Below are positions 7,772-13,954 of a DNA stretch of 15,451 nucleotides, one piece after another. The notes under the pieces are model-generated. The model was not told the origin of the DNA and did not search any database. It was given only the letters and a program-made list of their open reading frames with translations. A program made the translations under genes and the position numbers. The stretch is from contig JBGOUJ010000113.1 of assembly GCA_041477005.1 (NCBI GenBank), positions 1 to 15,451 on the forward strand, read 5' to 3'. Each line of letters begins with the position of its first letter. Positions within the stretch are counted from its first letter, which is position 1. The stretch comes from JBGOUJ01 sp041477005. GTDB lineage: Bacteria > Acidobacteriota > Terriglobia > Bryobacterales > JACQDG01.

Positions 7772-10708
7772 TCACGGAACAGGCGCCGAGGCCTGCCCGA
7801 CCTTAACAGACACCGGGTTCTGAATGCGGTGAGCCAGGCGGCCGATCTCCTTTTCCCAATTCGTGATGGTTGGCGCCACTGGGAACTGCCTGCCTCGGCG
7901 CCAGTCGCCCACCACATAAAAGAGCATCTCTTGTCCGGGGCCTGTCCGAAGCTTCACTCTCCGCTCGAGTTCGCCGTCGCTGAACCCGGCCAACGCCGTC
8001 TGCGGAAAGATCGCCGCCATCCCGATTTCCTGCACCGCGGCATTCTGGCGTCCCCAGGACCCGAAATAGCCGCCCTGGCTGCTGAAGAAAAAGGCGTCAT
8101 GGGGCATCCTGGTGAATCCCGGGCCAAAGATCACCTCGGGCACTTGCTTCCTCGGGACAACTTTGATTCGCTCCTCCGAGTACTGGCTATCCGCATAGAT
8201 CGAGCACAGCAACTTCACGTCGTATCCGTTTCGGTCAGTCTTGATTCCGTTCAAGTTCATCGCCACGGTCGATCGCACCGGACCCTCCGCCACCACTTTC
8301 CGCTCGATCTTGATATCTCCCCGGCCCGCCGGATTCATGGCCGGGACTACGCGGTCTCCTTCCCAGATATTGATGCCGCCGATTCCCGAGGTCTTGCCGG
8401 CATCCAGCACGTCCATCCCCCAGTCCAGCTCCTTGTGATAGCTCTCCGTGCCGCCAAAGCTCTTCATCACCAGCTCTTCTTTCTTTTTTCCGAAAAAGTC
8501 CATCTGGCCGTAGTAAAAGCGGTAGGCGATCTTGCCGGATTCCCAGCCGATGTTCGCTTTCACCGGCAGCCAATCGCGGTGCGTGGCTGTTTTCCGCTCA
8601 TAGTGGTTCTCTCTTTCTCCGGCCGGTGAGTAGTAAATGAAACAACTAAGGGTCTGGCGGGGCCGCAGGTCCACCTGAAACACGACTTCATCGGGCCTGC
8701 CGTCCCCGTCCAGGTCGTCGGCCTGGCTGGGTACCTCTTTGTGCGCGACCAGCCTCGGCTCTTCCACCACTACGAAGTTCCGCGGGTTGAAATCCGGCAC
8801 GGTCCGCCGGATCTGGGACACCTTCAGAACAACCGGTTCCTTCAGACGCCAGCCGGCATCCGGATTCACAATCTCGACCGGAAAGCGGCTGGAGAAGCCG
8901 CCGTACCACTCCGCTCGCGGGCCCCGGAAGGCCTCTGGAAAACGCTCCTGGAGTATCTTGACCAGTTGCGCATAATCTCCCCGGTTGTAAGTTTGCTCAA
9001 CCAGTGGGGAGGCGTTTCCCAGAACTCCGATTAACCGGAAGAAGTATCGCTCGCGAATCAAATCCTGATAATACCGGGTCCCTTCGCGGCTATTGCGGAT
9101 CTTGAGCCCGATGCCCGCTTCCTTGCGGTAGTTGATGAGATCATGGACATAATAGGACTCGATGGGATCCTCTTCGAACCGATCCAGCTTCGAGCGGAGC
9201 ACCTTCTTGATGGCATCGATTGCCGCCTGGTTCTCGCCGAGGCTCTGATCCAGAACCCGATTGTAGAAATCACTCAGATAGTGATAATCGAGCGGTAATA
9301 CTTGCGCCTTGGCATCCGATACACGAAAAGAACGCTCGAACTTACCATCACCGTCTTCGTCTATTTCCAGGGTGTCTATAAAGCCGTCGTGATCGGTGTC
9401 GCGATAGCGGATTTCCATGTCCACTTTACCATCGTAGTTATAATCCACCTTCAGCGCAGCTTCGTCGGCGCCCAGCAGGTGGATGCGGCGGTCAATGGAG
9501 GAGTAGTAGGGCTTCATCTTCCCGCTGTTATCGGAATCCAGCTCATACCTCTTGTTGTAGGGGCCGCAGGGGGGACCCCCAACCTGGGGGAAATCCCCGA
9601 AGGCGCTGTTGATGACTCCTTCCCACCGCTCGTGAGGATCACCGCGCGGGCTGACGTCGACGTTGTTATCGTTCTCGTCCCAGGTCAGCAGCACCTTCGT
9701 CCAGGGCGCATTCTCACCGAATCGGCGGGCATGGCGCCAGGAGAGCAGCGGTGCAGTCGGGCCTCCTCGCAACTGAACCACCTCGGTCAGGTCCTCCGGG
9801 ACGGTCACCGCGTTGTTGCGCGGAGCTACGCAGGAGAACGAGAAATTGTAGTCGTGCGCGTTGTCGCCCGCGGTGTCGTTGTCGATATCGAAGCTATAGC
9901 GCATGGACTCCATCTTGTCGCCGGCGCCTGAAAACCGGATGGTCACTTCGGCCAGATCGTCGCCATCTTCGTCGTAGAAGGCGAAGGGATTCTCGAAGCT
10001 GGGGATCCAGCGGGAGTGCTCTTCGTCGTAGGCAAAGCTGGAGAAGATCTCATCGCCGCCGAAGTGGCTGTGGAACTGGCACTCCGGCTGCTGATACCGG
10101 TAGTTGATGGTGTACCAAAGCTGGTTATCGTCGCCGACGTCCCGCGACCACCACACCCGCACGGCGTCCCGGCCCATGATGCGGTCGTTGGGCGAGTAGG
10201 AGTAAATGGCCATTTCATCCACGTCGTTGTCGTGGTCCAAATCCCGGTACTCGACCACTACGTCTACCGAGCCGTCGGCGTTCCAATCGACCACATAGAG
10301 GTCGCTGTCCAGGTCGCCGTCACCGTCCTTATCCATGTCACCGTCCTGATCGATCACCTTGACCAGGATGGGCCGGAACGCGGCCTCGTGCTTGGGGTCG
10401 TTATCGATGTAGTAGATGGTGTCGATTTTGCCGTCCCCGTCGGTGTCCAACTTCAGGCGCTCGCCCGGCGGCATGGCCTTCACCCGCGCGACACCCTCCG
10501 GATCGAGGGTAATCGCTTTCCTGCCGAACAGCTTGATATACAGCTCTTCCCGCTTCTTGAGCTGTTCCGGAGAAAGCTGCGAGGGCTTTTGCAGAAACTG
10601 GGGCAGCGGCGCTCCAAGAGACCGGGGCGGCCGGTGTGGACCCAGACAACAGAATCCCGCTACGAGAAGTAAGATCACTACGGGCGGTACGGCCCTGCCG
10701 CTCACCAT
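7772..10708 (-). CDS. Exported DUF4861-domain protein with multiple DxDxDG calcium-type motifs
   Basis: The 978-residue protein starts with a signal peptide or anchor (VVILLLVAGFCCLG, 10-23). Residues 87-165 hold a dense run of EF-hand/dockerin-like loops: DTDGDGKID (88-96), DQDGDMDKDGDGDLD (120-134), DWNADGSVD (141-149), DLDHDNDVD (156-164). More occur at 245-251, 391-396, 422-430, 437-445 and 450-456, and one lies at 665-673. These should bind Ca2+ and suggest an extracellular protein. The C-terminal third (about 605-970) matches DUF4861, with WESGKIAYRFYYGQMDFFGK (722-741), YHKELDWGMDVLDAG (757-771) and GIGGINIWEGD (775-785). Members of this domain often occur in polysaccharide utilisation regions, but the activity is not known to me. 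GGGAGGG 12 nt upstream supports the ATG at 10708. It follows the isochorismatase-fusion gene by 90 nt on the same strand, so both are probably one transcript. Confidence 0.85.
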   Translation of the reverse strand: MVSGRAVPPVVILLLVAGFCCLGPHRPPRSLGAPLPQFLQKPSQLSPEQLKKREELYIKLFGRKAITLDPEGVARVKAMPPGERLKLDTDGDGKIDTIYYIDNDPKHEAAFRPILVKVIDQDGDMDKDGDGDLDSDLYVVDWNADGSVDVVVEYRDLDHDNDVDEMAIYSYSPNDRIMGRDAVRVWWSRDVGDDNQLWYTINYRYQQPECQFHSHFGGDEIFSSFAYDEEHSRWIPSFENPFAFYDEDGDDLAEVTIRFSGAGDKMESMRYSFDIDNDTAGDNAHDYNFSFSCVAPRNNAVTVPEDLTEVVQLRGGPTAPLLSWRHARRFGENAPWTKVLLTWDENDNNVDVSPRGDPHERWEGVINSAFGDFPQVGGPPCGPYNKRYELDSDNSGKMKPYYSSIDRRIHLLGADEAALKVDYNYDGKVDMEIRYRDTDHDGFIDTLEIDEDGDGKFERSFRVSDAKAQVLPLDYHYLSDFYNRVLDQSLGENQAAIDAIKKVLRSKLDRFEEDPIESYYVHDLINYRKEAGIGLKIRNSREGTRYYQDLIRERYFFRLIGVLGNASPLVEQTYNRGDYAQLVKILQERFPEAFRGPRAEWYGGFSSRFPVEIVNPDAGWRLKEPVVLKVSQIRRTVPDFNPRNFVVVEEPRLVAHKEVPSQADDLDGDGRPDEVVFQVDLRPRQTLSCFIYYSPAGERENHYERKTATHRDWLPVKANIGWESGKIAYRFYYGQMDFFGKKKEELVMKSFGGTESYHKELDWGMDVLDAGKTSGIGGINIWEGDRVVPAMNPAGRGDIKIERKVVAEGPVRSTVAMNLNGIKTDRNGYDVKLLCSIYADSQYSEERIKVVPRKQVPEVIFGPGFTRMPHDAFFFSSQGGYFGSWGRQNAAVQEIGMAAIFPQTALAGFSDGELERRVKLRTGPGQEMLFYVVGDWRRGRQFPVAPTITNWEKEIGRLAHRIQNPVSVKVGQASAPVP

Positions 10709-10798
10709 GCGACTGTCAATCCCTCCCCGCGATAGGCCCTGGGAAGCCCAGCCTGCGCGATATCTCCTCGGACGCCGCCAGCAGCGGTAGGCAGTTCA

Positions 10799-12364
10799 TC
10801 ACTTCAGCACGAAGCCCGCGTCCACCCAATTGGCCAGGTCGAGCGGACTGGGACTGCCGGCGTCCGTGACGACCAGGTTAATGAGCCGGCTGCGCTCGGG
10901 GATCTTCACCTCGAACCGCCACGGTTCCTGGGAAAGCCGCATAATAGGGCTTTCGGACGCCAGATTGCCGTCGATGTACACCTGAAACTGCACACTAGGG
11001 TATGTCGCCAGAAATCGCGCCTTAGGATGCTGTCGGAATGGCTCGTCGTCAACGCCCGCCCGTGCTACAAACCGGTCATAGCCTGGTTGAATCTCGTAGA
11101 GAAGGTTCGCCGGAGCGCGCATGCCCATGCCCTTGCTATAGGTCGAGTCGCGGATGCTAAGCGGTCCGCCGGTGAATGCCTGGTTGGTCTTCACCTCCCA
11201 TATCCAAGCCGGCCTCGCAGGCATCACCGGTTTGATCTGATCGAGGTAAACGTCCGGTTTCGGCGGCAAAGATCCGAGGTGAACGAAATAGCCCTCGCTG
11301 GTAATGGTCACGCGGCGCCCGTTTTGGAAGGCTGCGGTACGGAGCTGTGTCGTTTTCTTCACGTCCAGCGGCTTTGTATAAAGCGGCGACGCGGGACCAG
11401 GCTCGACCCCATCGAGCGTGTAATGGATTGCGACACCCTTCTGCTGGGGCGTGGTCAGGGTGACCTTCACCGAATCGGTAAACAGGTACGGCCATTCCTT
11501 GGTTCCCCAAGGTGTGACACGGACCATTTCCACAATCCACTTATCGTTCCAAGCCCCTGCTTTTCTCATTTCCTCGGCGATATTAATGGTGGGAACGCCG
11601 GATCGTTCGACATCGGCTATATCCTTCTCGGTGCCGAGGTCGGGCGTAAAGCCGTGATCCGGATCGTAGGAGGTTTCGGCGTCGGTCAAGTCGCGCGCCA
11701 GGATGCACTGCAATCCAGCAGAGGTCATGGGCCTTATCCCTTCCGGCTTATTCATTATGCAGAGATTTGTGTTAACGCCCATGTAAATCAGGCGCGTGAG
11801 GCCCCGTTGTTTGTAGATCGAATACAACTCCTCCGGGTCACCGGCTATCCAATCGCCGGCGGCGATCAGCAAGTTCGGATCCATCGCGTCCCAGCCATAG
11901 TGAATGTGACATACAATGCCCGGTCCACACATACACTGGCCCGGCCGTTGCGTGGGAACGGTGAATGGGCAGGAGTAATCTCTGATATGTGGCAGCGCGT
12001 AGCGGGGCAGCGCGATTGCCCGCTCGCGTTGCGGCGTGCCGCCGTAATGGCTGGCCACGTCCGTGGGCGCCCACATGATCTGCATGCCAAGACGCCGTGC
12101 CCCCTCGAGGACCTTATTCATCCGTGGCACCAGGGCGGCGCAGCGCTGCGCGTTGGTCATGCAATCGTTGGTATTCCACATGTCGATGATGACGACGCCG
12201 ATCTTTGCCGGGTCGATTTGTTCCTTCGTCACGAGGATCCGGCCGGTTTCGCGGTCCCGTGTTTGAAGGCTCAAGTCGATTGCGGGGCCGGCGGCTCCGG
12301 CCAGGGGGATACAGGTCATCATCGGGAGAAGTACACACGCGATTCTCAGCGCCAGATGGCGCAT
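10799..12364 (-). CDS. Exported isochorismatase-like hydrolase fused to CHB_HEX_C-like and NPCBM-like domains
   Basis: From the ATG at 12364 the product has 521 residues and begins with a signal peptide (MRHLALRIACVLLPMMTCIPLAGAAG). Residues 54-265 form an isochorismatase-like cysteine hydrolase: Asp61 in VVIIDMW and Cys202 in YMGVNTNLCIM are the expected catalytic Asp and Cys. The usual catalytic Lys is not visible: the segment before the Cys reads LLIAAGDWIAGDPEELYSIY. Residues 296-360 (VKVTLTTPQQKGVAIHYTLDG, then LYTKPLDVKKTTQLRTAAF) resemble the chitobiase/beta-hexosaminidase C-terminal domain. Residues 370-520 resemble NPCBM modules, with YSKGMGMRAPANLLYEI (409-425) and FQVYIDGNLASESPIM (460-475). 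GGGGG lies 8 nt before this ATG; an in-frame ATG at 12409 adds 15 residues but lacks a binding site. The protein probably acts outside the cytoplasm on a glycan-linked or amide substrate, which is inference. Confidence 0.85.
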   Translation of the reverse strand: MRHLALRIACVLLPMMTCIPLAGAAGPAIDLSLQTRDRETGRILVTKEQIDPAKIGVVIIDMWNTNDCMTNAQRCAALVPRMNKVLEGARRLGMQIMWAPTDVASHYGGTPQRERAIALPRYALPHIRDYSCPFTVPTQRPGQCMCGPGIVCHIHYGWDAMDPNLLIAAGDWIAGDPEELYSIYKQRGLTRLIYMGVNTNLCIMNKPEGIRPMTSAGLQCILARDLTDAETSYDPDHGFTPDLGTEKDIADVERSGVPTINIAEEMRKAGAWNDKWIVEMVRVTPWGTKEWPYLFTDSVKVTLTTPQQKGVAIHYTLDGVEPGPASPLYTKPLDVKKTTQLRTAAFQNGRRVTITSEGYFVHLGSLPPKPDVYLDQIKPVMPARPAWIWEVKTNQAFTGGPLSIRDSTYSKGMGMRAPANLLYEIQPGYDRFVARAGVDDEPFRQHPKARFLATYPSVQFQVYIDGNLASESPIMRLSQEPWRFEVKIPERSRLINLVVTDAGSPSPLDLANWVDAGFVLK

Positions 12365-12693
12365 TAGGCCGGCCCCCGGCAGCACACGACATGTCAGATT
12401 TTGATTCATGTTTGCCCGATTTTCATATTTCCGAAGTACTTTAGCAAATTGGCATCTAGGATGTGTCTTCTTGATAGTGCAAGCTTTGGTCCGTCGGACG
12501 GGCTCTTGGCGGGGCCTGTCGCCGATGCAGAGGTTTCTCCTGGCAGGAGGAGGGAGTGGCAGGTTGTATGATCGCGGATTTCCATTTTGGCGTCCCGGAT
12601 GCCCACAGTATACACCCACCCGCCTCGGCGGCGGCCAGATTCCTCCGTCCCGCGTCGTTTCAGCAGTGGCCGTAACCCTTCCGGGGCAGAGTC

Positions 12694-12713
12694 AACCGGG
12701 AGCTGACCCGGTT
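12694..12713. repeat. Short perfect hairpin AACCGGG/CCCGGTT
   Basis: A 7-bp perfect stem with a 6-nt loop (AGCTGA) lies in the gene-poor stretch. No T-tract follows on either strand. Confidence 0.4.
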
Positions 12714-12798
12714 CCCTGGAACTTCGCGGACGCCTTTCACCGGAAGTGCTCAAATCCGCGTGCTAGGTCGGAAGCCAGTTGCACCGCGTCGAAGGGCG

Positions 12799-12826
12799 CC
12801 CCCCAAGCTACGGCTGCGCTGGGGGG
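12799..12826. repeat. Hairpin CCCCCCA/TGGGGGG with structured loop
   Basis: CCCCCCA (12799-12805) pairs perfectly with TGGGGGG (12820-12826). The 14-nt loop itself contains AGC-TACG-GCT. Flanking GGGCGC (12794-12799) and GCGCCC just after could extend or compete with the stem. No gene ends here, so it is not assigned as a terminator. Confidence 0.45.
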
Positions 12827-13179
12827 TGATGGTGCGCCCCGGGGTGCGGGCCTCTCAAGGGCGCTGCTCCAATGCCGAGCCACTCTGGCGTATTGCGCGG
12901 CTTTGGGGCATCCGCTTCGCCCGGAGATCCTGCTCCCGTCTCTGACGCTCCAATCCGTGGCCCGGGCATAAGACGGGGCCGCTCTTCACTGACTCACCGA
13001 AGCGCCGACCATTCTTAGTCTTGCACCCGCGCCCAGGCTGTGCGCAAGGCGGCCGGTTGTCTGATCGAAACCGCGCGAAAGGCGCTTGCCGGCGCGCACC
13101 AACAGCCCTTCCAGTCTCTTGCAGATCCTCCGTCCCACGTGCCGGCAGATGGCAGGCCCACCCGGCGTGACATTTTCAG

Positions 13180-13208
13180 TACAATGAGGAGCGTGATTCA
13201 TCAGGAGG
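13180..13208 (+). promoter_or_regulatory. -10-like box (TACAAT) and consensus ribosome binding site of the PAAR-like gene
   Basis: TACAAT (13180-13185) is a good -10 hexamer, but no -35 hexamer is present at normal spacing. AGGAGG (13203-13208), 7 nt before the ATG at 13216, is a complete Shine-Dalgarno sequence and the strongest in the window. It fixes the start of the gene and points to efficient translation. Confidence 0.55.
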
Positions 13209-13215
13209 AATTCAC

Positions 13216-13605
13216 ATGCCGATGCAAGTCTGTATGGGAGCGATGATGCAGTGCAGTTTTGGGGTGGCTCCAAGTTCGCTGGTGGTTCTGCCAACGAACA
13301 GGGTCCTGACGGATCAGGTCCCCGACGCGAACATCATGGACCACATTCCGTTGGTGAATATCATGCCCTTCGGCATGTGCATGTCGCCAGCGAATCCGAT
13401 GGTGGTGGCGGCCACGGCGGCGGCGCTGGGAGTTTTCACCCCCATGCCCTGCATCCCGAACACGCCCGCACCCTGGGTGGCGGGTGCGCCGACGGTCTTG
13501 CTGGGCAATTTCCCGACGCTCGATAACGTTTCGACGCTGATGTGCATGTGGGGCGGCGTGATTCAGTTCACCACGCCGGGAGAGTTCACGGTGAACGTGC
13601 CATAG
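13216..13605 (+). CDS. PAAR-like protein (DUF4280 family), orphan spike-tip candidate
   Basis: The 129-residue protein is a complete DUF4280/PAAR-like domain. It begins MPMQVCMGAMMQCSFGVAPS, then has DANIMDHIPLVNIMPFGMCM (37-56), SPANPMV (57-63), FTPMPCIPNTPAPWVAG (74-90) and LMCMWGGVIQFTTPGEFTV (108-126). Five Cys (6, 13, 55, 79, 110), many Met and Pro, and the closing W-GG-I-x-x-x-x-PG pattern are family traits. PAAR and PAAR-like proteins fold as a cone that caps the spike of type VI secretion systems or extracellular contractile injection systems and may carry an effector. This one has no extra effector domain. No sheath, tube, baseplate or VgrG gene is in the window, so the partner must lie elsewhere or the gene is an orphan. 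A perfect AGGAGG at 7 nt fixes the ATG. No terminator was seen downstream. Confidence 0.88.
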   Translation: MPMQVCMGAMMQCSFGVAPSSLVVLPTNRVLTDQVPDANIMDHIPLVNIMPFGMCMSPANPMVVAATAAALGVFTPMPCIPNTPAPWVAGAPTVLLGNFPTLDNVSTLMCMWGGVIQFTTPGEFTVNVP

Positions 13606-13711
13606 CCGGCGGTTTGAGGTTCCCAGAATCAAACCCCCATTTGATGTCACCCTCGCCACCAAGGAATGCCCGCCCGATACGGCGGGTGGTTGCGCAGATC
13701 AAAAGCTCTCC

Positions 13712-13801
13712 TATGGAATCGCAACGGACGACGCCTTTCTCGTGGGCCGCTTCGAGCGCTTCGGCGATCTGGCCGGCGACGCTGCGGGCGACCTTGAGAA
13801 C
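13712..13801 (-). pseudogene. Relic of a Hanks-type Ser/Thr protein kinase
   Basis: On the minus strand the reading VLKVARSVAGQIAEALEAAH, continued by EKGVVRCDSI, closely matches the helix E and catalytic-loop region of bacterial Ser/Thr kinases, which reads QIAEALEAAHEKG(I/V)VHRDLKPAN. The match breaks at the catalytic loop: HRDLKP is replaced by RCDSIG, so the Lys needed for phosphotransfer and the His-Arg pair are lost. The sequence before and after shows no kinase similarity. The core match is 13727-13771. It is a fragment of about 30 codons from a decayed or partly deleted kinase gene, not a functional protein. Confidence 0.65.
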
Positions 13802-13867
13802 AAGAACAGGAGATCTCTGCGACTCGGCGTCCCCTGCGGTGAATGCGGGTCTACAATCAACGGCTGA

Positions 13868-13954
13868 GACGCGGAGGAACTTTATGAAATCACCGAGGCG
13901 ATCAGCCGCTTCGAGCAAGGCCAGAAGGTCTACGCGAAGATGGCCGCAAGTTAA
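13868..13954 (+). pseudogene. Possible C-terminal remnant of an unidentified gene
   Basis: Twenty-eight plus-strand codons read DAEELYEITEAISRFEQGQK then VYAKMAAS, and end in TAA immediately next to the TonB-receptor stop codon. The amphipathic, GC3-rich reading looks like the end of a real protein. An in-frame TGA directly precedes it (13865-13867) and there is no start codon with a binding site in this frame. I do not recognise the family. An alternative frame from the ATG near 13884 follows a GGAGG, but it gives a low-complexity Arg/Ser peptide. Confidence 0.3.

Larger units (their letters stand above)
12410..13215. other. Long gene-poor stretch; no convincing gene
   Basis: About 800 bp separate the isochorismatase-fusion gene (minus) from the PAAR-like gene (plus). 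Open frames here are short, compositionally random and lack ribosome binding sites. I recognise no protein remnant, tRNA or insertion-sequence end. The left end is locally AT-rich (around 12410-12455) and probably carries the promoter of the minus-strand gene. The middle contains two GC hairpins, and the right end the promoter and binding site of the PAAR-like gene. The region could be decayed coding sequence. Confidence 0.55.
13606..13954. other. Gap with gene relics between PAAR-like and TonB-receptor genes
   Basis: No intact gene is seen. The stretch holds a minus-strand kinase relic (13712-13801) and a short coding-like plus-strand tail (13868-13954). A small stem, CCCGCC-CGATAC-GGCGGG, lies near 13669-13687 and is not followed by T residues. 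The mosaic of fragments in different orientations suggests past rearrangement or deletion. Confidence 0.55.

Noticed and set aside
11027..12367. A 446-codon plus-strand open frame
   Set aside because: It is antisense to the isochorismatase-fusion gene and lacks any family signature or ribosome binding site.
12365..12619. N-terminal extension of the isochorismatase-fusion gene up to 12619
   Set aside because: The added residues are basic and low-complexity, would bury the signal peptide, and have no binding site. The start at 12364 has GGGGG 8 nt upstream.
12408..12971. Plus-strand open frames of 61-187 codons in the gene-poor stretch
   Set aside because: They have no binding site, no motif and no coding-like composition, and one overlaps the start of the minus-strand gene.
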